Under the pieces are notes generated by a model. The model had not been told where the DNA came from. It saw only the letters and a list, made by a program, of their open reading frames with translations, and did not search any database. Below, in pieces: positions 1-8,247 of a stretch of 35,783 bases of DNA. The stretch is from NCBI GenBank assembly GCA_018665025.1, contig JABJED010000151.1, positions 1 to 35,783 of the forward strand. The letters run 5' to 3'. Within the stretch, counting starts at the first letter, position 1. Each line of letters begins with the position of its first letter. The stretch is from Gammaproteobacteria bacterium. Its GTDB lineage: Bacteria > Pseudomonadota > Gammaproteobacteria > Pseudomonadales > Azotimanducaceae. The translations under genes and the position numbers were made by a program.

Positions 1-432
1 GCTGGTCCACTGGCCGGTTACCCACTGCTTGACGTGAAGGTAACGTTGGTTGACGGTGGTTTCCACGCGGTTGACTCTTCTGCCATTGCCTACGAACTGG
101 CTTCCAGAGCAGCTTATCGTCAGAGCATGCCGAAGGCCGGTCCCCAGTTGATGGAACCGATCATGAAGATCGATGTGTTTACCCCGGAAGAGCATGTCGG
201 TGATGTTATTGGTGACCTGAACCGTCGGCGCGGGATGATCCAGGGCCAGGACTCAGCGTCCACCGGCGTCAGGGTTAAGGCAACTGCTCCTCTGGCCGAG
301 ATGTTTGGTTACATTGGCGACCTGCGAACCATGACTTCAGGTCGTGGCCAGTTCTCTATGGAATTTAGCCACTATGCGGGATGTCCGAACAGTGTCGCTG
401 AAGAGGTTATCAAGAAGGCAAACGCCGCCTGA
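1..432 (+). CDS. fusA: Elongation factor G, C-terminal part (5' end outside window)
   Basis: EF-G is the GTPase that drives ribosomal translocation and, with RRF, ribosome recycling. The frame is open from base 1 to a TGA at 430-432, giving about 143 residues that cover the end of domain IV and domain V. Visible signatures are the domain IV stretch with [16 protein letters not shown], then [20 protein letters not shown] and the domain V stretch [21 protein letters not shown] followed by FSMEFSHY. The G domain is outside the window. In the str operon fusA is normally followed by tuf; here ychF follows in convergent orientation, so this is either a relocated fusA or a second EF-G paralogue (fusA2-like). 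The fragment alone cannot settle which. Confidence 0.93.
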   Translation, partial: AGPLAGYPLLDVKVTLVDGGFHAVDSSAIAYELASRAAYRQSMPKAGPQLMEPIMKIDVFTPEEHVGDVIGDLNRRRGMIQGQDSASTGVRVKATAPLAEMFGYIGDLRTMTSGRGQFSMEFSHYAGCPNSVAEEVIKKANAA

Positions 433-606
433 TAAGCTAGATCGCGCTAAGTCGATTCTTCAGGGGCGCGGTAACTACGGATGGTTAACTGAAAGCGGAA
501 GCTTTGTTGTATTGAATGACAGAGCCGAGCTTTCAGCGACATAGTTTGTCATGCTGTTAACGCTGCTCTTTCAAAACAAACTGGGTAGCTGGCTTTTTTG
601 TCCAGG

Positions 607-1698
607 TCAGACGTTAAACCGAAAGTGGATAACGTCCCCATCCTGAACAATATATTCCTTGCCCTCAAGGCGTAAACGACCGGCACCCTTGGCGCCGCTT
701 TCCCCGTCATACTGAACGTAGTCTTCGTACCCGATCACTTCGGCTTTAATGAAGCCTTTCTCGAAGTCAGTATGGATAACGCCAGCCGCCTGCGGTGCAC
801 TTACGCCGTTTCTGACTGTCCAGGCCCGCGCTTCTTTGGGTCCTGCAGTAAAATAAGTCTGCAAGCCAAGCAGTCTGTAGCCGGCCCGGATCACTCGATC
901 CAGACCTGGTGCTTCCATACCCAGATCACCCAGAAACTCGGCCCTTTCTTCATCGTCCAGTTCCGCTATTTCTGCTTCCAGCTTATTGCAGATGGCGACG
1001 AGCTCTGCGCTTTCTGTCTCTGCAATTCTGCGAACTGCATCCAGGTGAGGATTACCTTCAAAACCTTCTTCATCAACGTTCGCGATATACAACACAGGTT
1101 TCATCGTTAACAGATGCAGGTCCCGAAGGGTGTCCGCGTAATCGTCCGGTGTTGCGAAAGTCCTGGCTGGCTGACCCTCATCAATATGAGCCTGCAGACC
1201 CTTCAGGTATTCCACCCTGGCAATTTCTTCCTTGTCGCCGCTCTTGGCTAATCTTGAGACCCGATTGATTCCATTCTCCAGGGTTTGGAGATCTGCCAAT
1301 TGCAGCTCGGTGTTTATCACTTCGATGTCTTCTACCGGATTCACCTTGTTCGACACATGAGTGACATTTTCATCTTCAAAACAGCGAACAACATGAGCAA
1401 TGGCATCGGTTTGGCGGATATTTGCGAGGAACTGGTTACCAAGCCCCTCACCTTTTGATGCGCCGGCGACCAGACCCGCAATGTCGACGAACTCCATCGT
1501 CGTGGGAATGACCTTTTCCGGAGAAACAATGCTGGCGAGCTTGTCCAGTCTTGGATCCGGCATCGGAACGATGCCGGAGTTCGGTTCGATCGTGCAGAAC
1601 GGAAAGTTTTCAGCACCTACGCCCGCTCGCGTCAACGCATTGAACAGCGTCGATTTACCGACATTGGGTAAGCCTACAATCCCACAATTAAATCCCAT
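607..1698 (-). CDS. ychF: Ribosome-binding ATPase/GTPase YchF (OLA1 family)
   Basis: YchF is a universally conserved Obg-related P-loop NTPase that prefers ATP, binds ribosomes and is linked to translation and oxidative-stress control. From the start at 1698 the protein is 363 residues, the usual length. Motifs in order: Walker [10 protein letters not shown] near residue 8-16, switch region [11 protein letters not shown]3-like [19 protein letters not shown], a helical middle domain, and a C-terminal TGS domain ([19 protein letters not shown]). The frame is open to 1719, but the ATG at 1698 is preceded by AGAGAGA at good spacing and matches the conserved MGFNCGIVG start. It is the last gene of the prs-rplY-pth-ychF run; pth ends 33 bp upstream, which suggests co-transcription. 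Confidence 0.96.
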   Translation of the reverse strand: MGFNCGIVGLPNVGKSTLFNALTRAGVGAENFPFCTIEPNSGIVPMPDPRLDKLASIVSPEKVIPTTMEFVDIAGLVAGASKGEGLGNQFLANIRQTDAIAHVVRCFEDENVTHVSNKVNPVEDIEVINTELQLADLQTLENGINRVSRLAKSGDKEEIARVEYLKGLQAHIDEGQPARTFATPDDYADTLRDLHLLTMKPVLYIANVDEEGFEGNPHLDAVRRIAETESAELVAICNKLEAEIAELDDEERAEFLGDLGMEAPGLDRVIRAGYRLLGLQTYFTAGPKEARAWTVRNGVSAPQAAGVIHTDFEKGFIKAEVIGYEDYVQYDGESGAKGAGRLRLEGKEYIVQDGDVIHFRFNV

Positions 1699-1731
1699 GA
1701 TTCTCTCTCTTGATGGCAACCAGCCGGTGGG

Positions 1732-2337
1732 TTACACGTTGTGCAGTTGTTGCATGGCTAACTGCCAGTCGCCTTTTACAGCGCACCGTATGGTAGCGAT
1801 GGCATCTTCAATACAATTTTCAATTAGCTCACGGTCCTTTGCCGAGACCTTTCCTAGCACATGACCGGTTACGTCGGTCCTGTCCCCAGGGTGACCAACG
1901 CCAATCCTCAATCGGTTAAAGTCGGTGGCACCGGCGAGCCGGTTGGAAATATCTCGGAGGCCATTGTGGCCTGCCAGTCCACCTTCCTGCTTGAATCTGA
2001 TTTTGCCAGAGGGGAAATCGATTTCATCATGAGCAACGAGCATTTCCGGGGGTTCGATTTTGAAAAAATTTGCCAGTATACCGATGCTTTTACCCGACTC
2101 ATTCATGTAGGTATCGGGTACGAGCAATCGAACTTCAACGCCATCGACGTTAATCAAAGACGTACGACCAAAGAATTTTTTTTCAGGTTTGAAGGACGCG
2201 CCAAATTTTTCTGCCAGCCTTTCAATAAACCAGACACCCGCGTTATGGCGGGTATTGGCATATTGGGCACCAGGATTACCTATCCCGGCAATCAGCTTAA
2301 GCGGCAGGGGTGAAGCTGTTTGGGTTAAACCTGACAT
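1732..2337 (-). CDS. pth: Peptidyl-tRNA hydrolase
   Basis: Pth cleaves the ester bond of peptidyl-tRNAs that drop off ribosomes, recycling tRNA in the cytoplasm. The sequence has the family core: GIGNPGAQYANTRHNAG with the catalytic His, the tRNA/substrate Asn in TYMNESG, the catalytic Asp in HDEIDFPSG, and GLAGHNGLRD. I chose the ATG at 2337 (201 residues) because CAGGG lies about 7 bases upstream; a GTG two codons earlier (2343) is the alternative. The N-terminus is about 10 residues longer than E. coli Pth before the KLIAGIGNPG core. It lies 36 bp downstream of rplY and just upstream of ychF, the standard gammaproteobacterial order. Confidence 0.96.
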   Translation of the reverse strand: MSGLTQTASPLPLKLIAGIGNPGAQYANTRHNAGVWFIERLAEKFGASFKPEKKFFGRTSLINVDGVEVRLLVPDTYMNESGKSIGILANFFKIEPPEMLVAHDEIDFPSGKIRFKQEGGLAGHNGLRDISNRLAGATDFNRLRIGVGHPGDRTDVTGHVLGKVSAKDRELIENCIEDAIATIRCAVKGDWQLAMQQLHNV

Positions 2338-2373
2338 CGTCACACCCTGGCATAGTCACACAAGGTGACGAGG

Positions 2374-3042
2374 TTACTCGTCCCCGGGTTCGTCATCGCC
2401 GTCCGATTCATCAGCCGGTGCGTCTTCAGCAGAAGCAGCTTCTTCATCGAGCTCTTCAGCCCGCTTGGGAGCGTTAACCGAAACCACTACATGGTCGTGA
2501 TCTGGACCCTGCTGCAAAGACGGTATAGATAGCTCTTCAGCCAGTTTGAGGCCACTCATATGGATAGCATCACCCAGATCCAGGTCCTCGATGTCGACTT
2601 CAATATACTCAGGCAGATCACCTGGCAGACAGCTGATCTCGATAGAAGTCATATTGTGTGAAACGTTTCCGCCTCCCTGGCGGACACCCAAACAACTGTC
2701 TTCGTTCAGGAAGTGTAGCGGAACCTCTACGGTAATAGCCTGGTCCATCTGAATACGCAGAAAGTCGGCATGCATGATGCGGTCTTTTGCTGGATGACGC
2801 TGTAGGTCTTTAACGATGGCTTGCTGGCTGTCCCCGCCGGCGTTGATCGTAATAATGTGAGAAAAGAAAGCCTCGTTCTCACAGGCTTTGTGTATATCCT
2901 TGTGCGCGAGGGTCAAGGACTGAGGGTCCTTACCTGCACCATAGAGGATAGCTGGAATCATGTCTGCATTACGACGTAGGCGGCGGCTCGCACCTTTCCC
3001 TTTGTCTGTACGCAGTTCGGCATTCAGTTCGAAATCTGCCAT
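2374..3042 (-). CDS. rplY: 50S ribosomal protein L25/Ctc (long form)
   Basis: L25 binds 5S rRNA in the large subunit. At 222 residues this is the long Ctc/TL5 form: an N-terminal L25 domain (about residues 1-90, starting FELNAELRTDKGKGASRRLR and including ILYGAGKDPQSL) followed by a beta-rich TL5 domain (about 95-190, with VEVPLHFLNEDSC and LPEYIEVDIEDLDLGD). The tail of roughly 30 residues is very acidic (EELDEEAASAEDAPADES), common in this family. A strong AAGGAG Shine-Dalgarno sits 5-6 bases before the ATG. It follows prs by about 110 bp, a gap that includes the 12-bp tandem repeat at the prs stop. Confidence 0.95.
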   Translation of the reverse strand: MADFELNAELRTDKGKGASRRLRRNADMIPAILYGAGKDPQSLTLAHKDIHKACENEAFFSHIITINAGGDSQQAIVKDLQRHPAKDRIMHADFLRIQMDQAITVEVPLHFLNEDSCLGVRQGGGNVSHNMTSIEISCLPGDLPEYIEVDIEDLDLGDAIHMSGLKLAEELSIPSLQQGPDHDHVVVSVNAPKRAEELDEEAASAEDAPADESDGDDEPGDE

Positions 3043-3113
3043 TTGTCACTCCTTAGAGATTGGCACCACACACACTGCGACCATGTGTCTGGCGGGTTAT
3101 GCACGAAAGTGTG

Positions 3114-3160
3114 CTTAAAACAGTACTTAAAACAGTACTTAAAACAGTACTTAAAACAGT
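3114..3160. repeat. Four-copy 12-bp tandem repeat spanning the prs stop codon
   Basis: The unit CTTAAAACAGTA (plus strand) is repeated three full times plus an 11-base fourth copy, without mismatch. On the coding (minus) strand each unit reads CTG TTT TAA GTA, so the last two prs codons (Leu-Phe) and the stop are repeated in the same frame every 12 bases, at plus positions 3151, 3139, 3127 and 3115. The result is four consecutive in-frame UAA stops. Replication slippage is the simplest origin. Confidence 0.95.
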
Positions 3161-4119
3161 GTTGGTTGGATCCGCTTCTTGAAAAGCGCGCTTAAAGACT
3201 CTTCATTACTGATTCGTCTGATAGATTCAGCCAACTCATCGGCAACGCTTAACTGCCGAATTCTTGGTGATGCCGATGCGTCCTCTTTCAGGGGAATCGT
3301 GTCAGTCACGACAACTTCATCGAGCACCGAGTTATTAATATTTTCAATTGCCGGTCCTGACAACACCGGATGGGTGCAATAGGCAACCACTTTTTTTGCG
3401 CCGCTGTTTTTCAGTGCGTTAGCCGCCGCGCAAAGTGTTCCGGCTGTATCAACCATGTCGTCGATCAGAACGCAGGTTCGACCATCAACATCACCGATGA
3501 TGTGCATCACCTCAGCCTCATTGGCCTCGGGACGTCTCTTGTCAATGATGGCAAGATCAGTGTCGTTCAACTGTTTTGCCATCGCCCGTGCCCGAACGAC
3601 TCCGCCAACATCCGGAGATACGATCATCAAATCAGTGTAATTCTGACGCTCAATATCTAGCAACAGTACCGGTGTGGCATAAATGTTATCTACCGGTATA
3701 TCAAAAAAACCTTGAATCTGGTCTGCATGCAGGTCAATTGTCAGGACTCGGTTTATACCGGCACTTCCCAACATGTCGGCCACCACCTTCGCAGTAATGG
3801 GTACCCTTGCCGATCTCACACGCCGATCCTGTCGCGCATATCCAAAGTAAGGGATAACCGCGGTGATCCGCGCAGCAGATGCTCGCTGCAGACAGTCCGC
3901 TATGATCATCAGTTCCATCAGGTTATCGTTGGTCGGTGCGCAGGTTGGCTGTATGACGAACACGTCCTTACCGCGAACATTATCGTGTATCTCCACAGCG
4001 ACTTCACCATCACTGAATCGCCCGACATGGGCGGCCCCAAGGTCCATCCGGAGCCTGTCAACAACGCGTGTTGCCAACTCTTTGTGCGCATTTCCAGAGA
4101 AAATCTTTAGTTCAGCCAC
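3151..4119 (-). CDS. prs: Ribose-phosphate pyrophosphokinase (PRPP synthetase)
   Basis: Prs makes PRPP from ribose-5-phosphate and ATP for purine, pyrimidine, His, Trp and NAD synthesis. At 322 residues it is close to the E. coli length (315). Class I signatures are present: [16 protein letters not shown] near the N-terminus, the ATP-binding flexible loop [20 protein letters not shown], the metal-binding [11 protein letters not shown], and the PRPP loop [12 protein letters not shown]. The start is GTG at 4119 with only a weak upstream AG-rich site. It lies 62 bp downstream of tRNA-Gln on the same strand. In Pseudomonas-like genomes ispE would precede the tRNA; here it does not. Confidence 0.97.
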   Translation of the reverse strand: MAELKIFSGNAHKELATRVVDRLRMDLGAAHVGRFSDGEVAVEIHDNVRGKDVFVIQPTCAPTNDNLMELMIIADCLQRASAARITAVIPYFGYARQDRRVRSARVPITAKVVADMLGSAGINRVLTIDLHADQIQGFFDIPVDNIYATPVLLLDIERQNYTDLMIVSPDVGGVVRARAMAKQLNDTDLAIIDKRRPEANEAEVMHIIGDVDGRTCVLIDDMVDTAGTLCAAANALKNSGAKKVVAYCTHPVLSGPAIENINNSVLDEVVVTDTIPLKEDASASPRIRQLSVADELAESIRRISNEESLSALFKKRIQPTLF

Positions 4120-4181
4120 TACTTTTCAGACCTTTCTTTTTTTTCAGGTCTTTCTTTTACAAGAAAGAGGTATTTGAAATA

Positions 4182-4257
4182 TGGCTGGGGTGGCAGGACT
4201 CGAACCTGCGCATGCAAGGATCAAAACCTTGTGCCTTACCGACTTGGCGACACCCCA
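4182..4257 (-). tRNA. tRNA-Gln (anticodon UUG)
   Basis: The minus strand folds into a complete cloverleaf of 76 nt. The acceptor stem TGGGGTG pairs with CACCCCA, followed by discriminator G and an encoded CCA (4184-4182). The anticodon stem CAAGG/CCTTG encloses loop TTTTGAT, whose middle bases TTG are the Gln anticodon. The T arm is GCAGG TTCGAGT CCTGC. The weak U1-A72 closing pair is typical of bacterial glutamine tRNAs. It sits directly upstream of prs, the known location in many gammaproteobacteria. Confidence 0.96.
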
Positions 4258-4460
4258 AAGTCTTAAATTTATTTTCCTGAGTATGACCGCCGTTGTGGGA
4301 CTGCCATTCTACCAAGGCCGACTCTACATCACCATGCTTGAGTCTTGGAACGAGGCATGAATTCGTTCCAAACCAGCGCCTCAAATCCATCTAAATAGTG
4401 ACTGATCGAGGCCGATGCCATGAAAAAAGGGCGCTATTGTGCTGTTCGTAACAGCCGCTG
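4258..4460. other. Intergenic stretch between lolB and tRNA-Gln; position where ispE is expected
   Basis: These 203 bases contain no convincing gene. The perfect inverted repeat GCTGTT-CGT-AACAGC (4441-4455) lies just after the lolB stop, and a run of T (minus strand, about 4425-4430) follows about 10 bases further on; this may be a weak terminator. The rest presumably carries the tRNA-Gln/prs promoter, but I see no clear -35/-10 pair. No piece of the GHMP-kinase gene ispE is recognisable. Confidence 0.5.
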
Positions 4461-5000
4461 TCAAATCTGGTTTGCCGTTCCTTTTACTGTACTGCGTTGC
4501 CACCTGCGAACCTTTAGTCGTAGGCGTACTTCAGGATGGCTCAGAACAATCAATATAGGGCCGTTATTATCCGAATCAAGGATGCTGACAGACCAATCAT
4601 CCTGCAAAAATGTGCCTTCGATCGGTGCCATGTCAGGACCCTGCAGTCCTTGCACCCAGTAGGCCAACCGCTTCCAGGGCAACCGGAAGGAATCGCCCTC
4701 AATAACCAGGTCCTGGTCAAGCGGATAGACCTGGGAATTACCACCCGTGTCTATGATCAATTGATTACCGATGGTTCGGATATGGACATCCCCGATGCCC
4801 AGTGGTCCATTCAGGTGAATATCGCTGGAATCACCCCGTTGCTGCCAGTTTATGTTGACGACTCGTGATCTCCCACCCTCCTGGATGGATAACTTCCCGT
4901 CAAAGCGCCAATACGTAAGATCAAGGACTGTCGGGTCATGCGGAGTGGAGCACGAGGCCAACAAACAGAGAAGGGCTAAGGCTGGGAGGTAACTGCGCAA
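4461..5000 (-). CDS. lolB: Outer-membrane lipoprotein receptor LolB
   Basis: LolB takes lipoproteins from the periplasmic carrier LolA and inserts them into the outer membrane. The protein is 179 residues with a lipoprotein signal MRSYLPALALLCLLASC whose lipobox LASC puts the acylated Cys at position 17. After it come LolB-like segments WRFDGKLSIQEG, VNINWQQRGDSSDIHLNGPLG and YWVQGLQGPDMAPIEG. The start is TTG, immediately after the TAG stop of the upstream TPR gene with no intervening base, so translation is probably coupled. The neighbourhood (TPR lipoprotein upstream, hemA divergent, prs downstream) supports the call despite low sequence conservation in this family. Confidence 0.9.
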   Translation of the reverse strand: MRSYLPALALLCLLASCSTPHDPTVLDLTYWRFDGKLSIQEGGRSRVVNINWQQRGDSSDIHLNGPLGIGDVHIRTIGNQLIIDTGGNSQVYPLDQDLVIEGDSFRLPWKRLAYWVQGLQGPDMAPIEGTFLQDDWSVSILDSDNNGPILIVLSHPEVRLRLKVRRWQRSTVKGTANQI

Positions 5001-6809
5001 CTATTCTACTCGAAAGCGTTGAATGACGTTCTTGAGGATCTCGCTTTCAGGAGCAAGCTCCAGTGCTTCCTCCCAGATTCGCTTCGCTTCGCTTTTATCG
5101 CCAGCTACCCATAGTACTTCGCCAAGATGAGCTGCGATTTCATCGTTTCGAAACATCTCATAGGCTTGCCGAAGATAGGTCAGTGCCATTTCAAAATTGT
5201 TGAGGCGGTATTGCACCCAGCCCAGGCTATCGATGAAAGCAGGCTCATCGGGTTTGATTGTTAACGCCTTTTCAATCAATTCCAGTGCTTCTTCATGCCG
5301 GTTGGTCTGGTCGGTCAATGTGTAACCCAGCGCATTCAGCGCATCTGCGTTACCCGGGTCCAGCTCAATGACTCTGCGCAAATCCGCTTCCAGGATGTCC
5401 AACTGCCCGAATCTCTGACCTGTCATCGCCCGGTAGTAGAGCAACTCGACGTTTTCTGGTTCCTGTTGCAGGATTGCGTCAAGAAAGTCCAGAGCTTCCT
5501 GTTCCTGGCCCCGGTCAGCCAGTAGCTGCGCTTCGATGAGAATAAGCTGTTGCCTGTGCTCGGGCTTCTCGGTACGCAAGTTGTCGAGATGAGCTCTCGC
5601 CTCTTCCCAGAGGCCATCATTAGCAAGTAAAGATGCGATCCTCGCCTGGGCCGGAATGAACCCATATCCTTCCCCTGCCTGGCCGTATTCCTGAAGGGCT
5701 GCCGGGGTGTCTGCGCGCCTTTCGGCAATCCCTCCTAAATAGTAATGCGCTTCACCTGAGCGCCGGTTCCATCGCACCATCCGCTCCAAATGTTCCTGTG
5801 CCTGCAAATCATCTCCCTGCTCAAGTGCAATCAATGCCAGCGCAAACAGGACATCGCCGTCATTGGGTGACACCATAAGCGCATTGTTGTACTGAACTTT
5901 CGCAGCTTCAAGATCTCCCTCCTCGAACAACATCCTGGCCAGAAGAAGTTGCAGTCTCCGGTCGGGCTGCGGAACGGTAACTATTGCTGTGAGATAGGCG
6001 ATCGCATCATCCTCGCGCTGCATTGCATCCAGAATCCTTGCCTTCAGAACGATGACATTCGGTTTTTCAGAGACGGTTAGCAGTTCTTCAGCAATGGCCA
6101 AGGCTTCAGGTAATTGACCACTGTGTTCCAGCAACACTGCTCTTGAAAACAAAAGCTGTTCGTCTCCCGGGTGCCGGCCCAGCATCTCTGTGATAGCCGC
6201 CAGAACGGCCGCTCGTTGCTTCGGCGCCAAGTCTACAGCTCGGTAGGCGAACACATCAAAGCTCGCCTTACCGCCCAGTTGCTTGACCGCTTCCATATGC
6301 CCAATCGCAGGTTCAAGTTTACCCGCACGTAGCAGTAGATCCACGGCGTGGCGGCGCGCGGCAACGTTTTCAGGGTCTACCTCCGCCCAGATGAGGGCCG
6401 TCTTGAGCGCCTCGGCGTATTTCTTCAGATACAACGCAAGCCTGGTTGCACGGGCAGCGACGCCCGGGTCACGTGTTTCGACCACCGCATCCACGTATTT
6501 GTCCAGGGCAATGTCATATCGGGAGCGATACCCTGCGACTTCCGCCACCAGTAACTCGTACAAAGAATCGCCTGGAAAGGCAGCAACCGGATAATCATCC
6601 GGGTCTGGCTGCGGTTTTGGTGGCGCTGGTTTTGCCGCTATTGGCTCCGGTGTACTAACCGGTTCTGGTTCGACTGGCGCGGTGGAACACCCGGCAAGCA
6701 GCGCCACCAGGATAGAAAGCAGACAGAAGCGGCTTGGCTCACGCGGGGTCCGAAGAAATGAAGATAGTCTGATGTTATTCACCTTTTTGTTACTGGCATT
6801 CACATTCAC
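5001..6809 (-). CDS. TPR-repeat lipoprotein
   Basis: A 602-residue protein of unknown specific function with tetratricopeptide repeats along almost its whole length, a scaffold for protein-protein contacts. The N-terminus has a hydrophobic segment FCLLSILVALLAGC with lipobox LAGC, then a Pro-rich linker, so it is probably an outer-membrane lipoprotein facing the periplasm. TPR-type helices are clearest in the second half (GNADALNALGYTLTDQ, EPAFIDSLGWVQYRLNN, NFEMALTYLRQAYEM). An equivalent gene sits upstream of lolB in Pseudomonas. The first GTG (6809) is taken as start; a GTG at 6782 is equally possible and would leave the signal peptide intact. lolB abuts its stop. Confidence 0.85.
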   Translation of the reverse strand: MNVNASNKKVNNIRLSSFLRTPREPSRFCLLSILVALLAGCSTAPVEPEPVSTPEPIAAKPAPPKPQPDPDDYPVAAFPGDSLYELLVAEVAGYRSRYDIALDKYVDAVVETRDPGVAARATRLALYLKKYAEALKTALIWAEVDPENVAARRHAVDLLLRAGKLEPAIGHMEAVKQLGGKASFDVFAYRAVDLAPKQRAAVLAAITEMLGRHPGDEQLLFSRAVLLEHSGQLPEALAIAEELLTVSEKPNVIVLKARILDAMQREDDAIAYLTAIVTVPQPDRRLQLLLARMLFEEGDLEAAKVQYNNALMVSPNDGDVLFALALIALEQGDDLQAQEHLERMVRWNRRSGEAHYYLGGIAERRADTPAALQEYGQAGEGYGFIPAQARIASLLANDGLWEEARAHLDNLRTEKPEHRQQLILIEAQLLADRGQEQEALDFLDAILQQEPENVELLYYRAMTGQRFGQLDILEADLRRVIELDPGNADALNALGYTLTDQTNRHEEALELIEKALTIKPDEPAFIDSLGWVQYRLNNFEMALTYLRQAYEMFRNDEIAAHLGEVLWVAGDKSEAKRIWEEALELAPESEILKNVIQRFRVE

Positions 6810-6818
6810 CCTGTGAAT
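6804..6818. promoter_or_regulatory. Palindrome ATTCAC-N3-GTGAAT in the hemA/TPR divergent region
   Basis: A perfect 6+6 inverted repeat with a 3-base spacer lies between the divergent TPR lipoprotein and hemA genes. Further copies of ATTCAC occur at 6777-6782, 6798-6803 and 6835-6840. It overlaps the first possible GTG start of the TPR gene, which would favour the later start at 6782 if this is a protein-binding site. No regulator can be named from the sequence. Confidence 0.35.
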
Positions 6819-6984
6819 CTTAGTTTTACAGTGTATTCACCGTGTCAAGCAACGTACAATGATCCCTGGCCAATCGGCCGCTTCCCTTGGATACCGGGAG
6901 GCTCGTAATTTCGAAGACTGGGTCCTGACTTACGGTTAGTGTACCTGCTAACGCAAGGGGTTCATTTTACTACACCGGATACCT

Positions 6985-8247
6985 ATGAATCTGCTCATCA
7001 TTGGCATAAATCACACCTCCGCGCCTGTAGAACTCAGGGAAAAGGTCGCATTTACTCCAGACCAGCTTGAAGTTGCGCTTAACGACATCTCAACGCAGGC
7101 TGGATTGCAGGAAGTCGCGATATTGTCTACCTGCAACCGAACTGAGATTATTGCATCCGGAGACAACATCCAGGCTCTCAGAATAACCCGCTGGCTGGCT
7201 GATTATCACCGAATTGATACTGCAGACCTGGAGCACAGTATCTATATTCTAACTGACAACGAAGCGGCTCTTCATGCCATGCGCGTTGCCAGTGGGCTGG
7301 ATTCCATGGTCGTCGGTGAACCACAGATTCTAGGCCAATTTAAAGACTGTTTCGACCAGGCCCGCCAGTTCGGCACGCTAGGTGGTGAACTTGATCATCT
7401 GTCACAGACCAGCTTTCGAGTGGCCAAAAAGGTGCGCACGGAAACTGCTATTGGCAAGAGCTCTGTTTCTGTTGCTTCTACGTCGGTCACGCTGGCGCAA
7501 CAATTGTTCTCAGATCTGTCGGACTGCAACATTCTTATTATTGGCGCCGGGGAAACCTCTGGGCTGGTAGGCCGGCATCTCGTCAGTGCCGGTATTAAAC
7601 ACATTACGGTGGCCAATCGCACACTTAAGAATGCCCAGCGACTGGCGCATGAACTTGGCGGCTCAGCAATCGACCTACAAAGCATTCCTACAAAACTACC
7701 TGAGACGGACATCGTCATCGCCTCAACGGCCGCGCCGTTGCCAATCCTGGGCAAAGGAACCGTAGAGCGTGCCCTTAAATCCAGAAAGCATCGGCCCATC
7801 CTGATGGTTGATTTGGCGGTACCGAGGGACATAGAGCCGGAAGTCAGTGAGTTGCGTGACATCTACCTTTATAGCGTCGATGACCTGCAACAAATCGTGG
7901 ATACCAACATTAATAGTCGTCAGGAAGCGGCGAGGGATGCAGAAACTATTCTGACCGAAGAAATTTCCAGTTATCGCACCCGGCACCAAACGAAAGGGGC
8001 AGAAGAAAAGCTGGTCAGGTTTCGCGACCACCACAACAACATCAAGACCGAGGAGCTCGAGCGAGCCGTCGCAAGGCTTCAGAAAGGTGCTGACCCAACC
8101 GAAGTACTCACACAGCTTGCTAATCAGCTGACCAACAAGATAATACACATCCCGAGCGTGCAGCTTAAAGCTGCCATCGATGACGACGCGGAAGACCTCG
8201 TGGCCATCATTTCTACCCTGTACAACCTGGACGACAACGTTGAATAA
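6985..8247 (+). CDS. hemA: Glutamyl-tRNA reductase
   Basis: HemA reduces glutamyl-tRNA(Glu) with NADPH to glutamate-1-semialdehyde, the first committed step of C5-pathway tetrapyrrole (haem) synthesis. At 420 residues it matches the E. coli enzyme. Visible are the N-terminal [14 protein letters not shown], the catalytic Cys50 in STCNRTEI, the [16 protein letters not shown] block, the Rossmann NADPH motif [15 protein letters not shown] near 186-200, and the C-terminal dimerisation helices. It starts the hemA-prfA-prmC-moeB run and is divergent from the TPR lipoprotein. Its stop overlaps the prfA start by 8 bases. Confidence 0.97.
   Translation: MNLLIIGINHTSAPVELREKVAFTPDQLEVALNDISTQAGLQEVAILSTCNRTEIIASGDNIQALRITRWLADYHRIDTADLEHSIYILTDNEAALHAMRVASGLDSMVVGEPQILGQFKDCFDQARQFGTLGGELDHLSQTSFRVAKKVRTETAIGKSSVSVASTSVTLAQQLFSDLSDCNILIIGAGETSGLVGRHLVSAGIKHITVANRTLKNAQRLAHELGGSAIDLQSIPTKLPETDIVIASTAAPLPILGKGTVERALKSRKHRPILMVDLAVPRDIEPEVSELRDIYLYSVDDLQQIVDTNINSRQEAARDAETILTEEISSYRTRHQTKGAEEKLVRFRDHHNNIKTEELERAVARLQKGADPTEVLTQLANQLTNKIIHIPSVQLKAAIDDDAEDLVAIISTLYNLDDNVE

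Noticed and set aside
1861-2313. Plus-strand open frame of 150 codons over pth
   Set aside because: It lies antisense to a fully motif-supported peptidyl-tRNA hydrolase gene and shows no domain of its own.
4131-4175. Hairpins AGACCT/AGGTCT and CTTTCTT/AAGAAAG between tRNA-Gln and prs as a terminator
   Set aside because: The minus strand, in which the genes are read, has A runs rather than T runs after the stems; they may be processing hairpins, but termination is not supported.
4157-4390. Minus-strand 77-codon frame covering the tRNA
   Set aside because: It reads through the tRNA-Gln gene, whose cloverleaf is complete; the peptide is an artefact.
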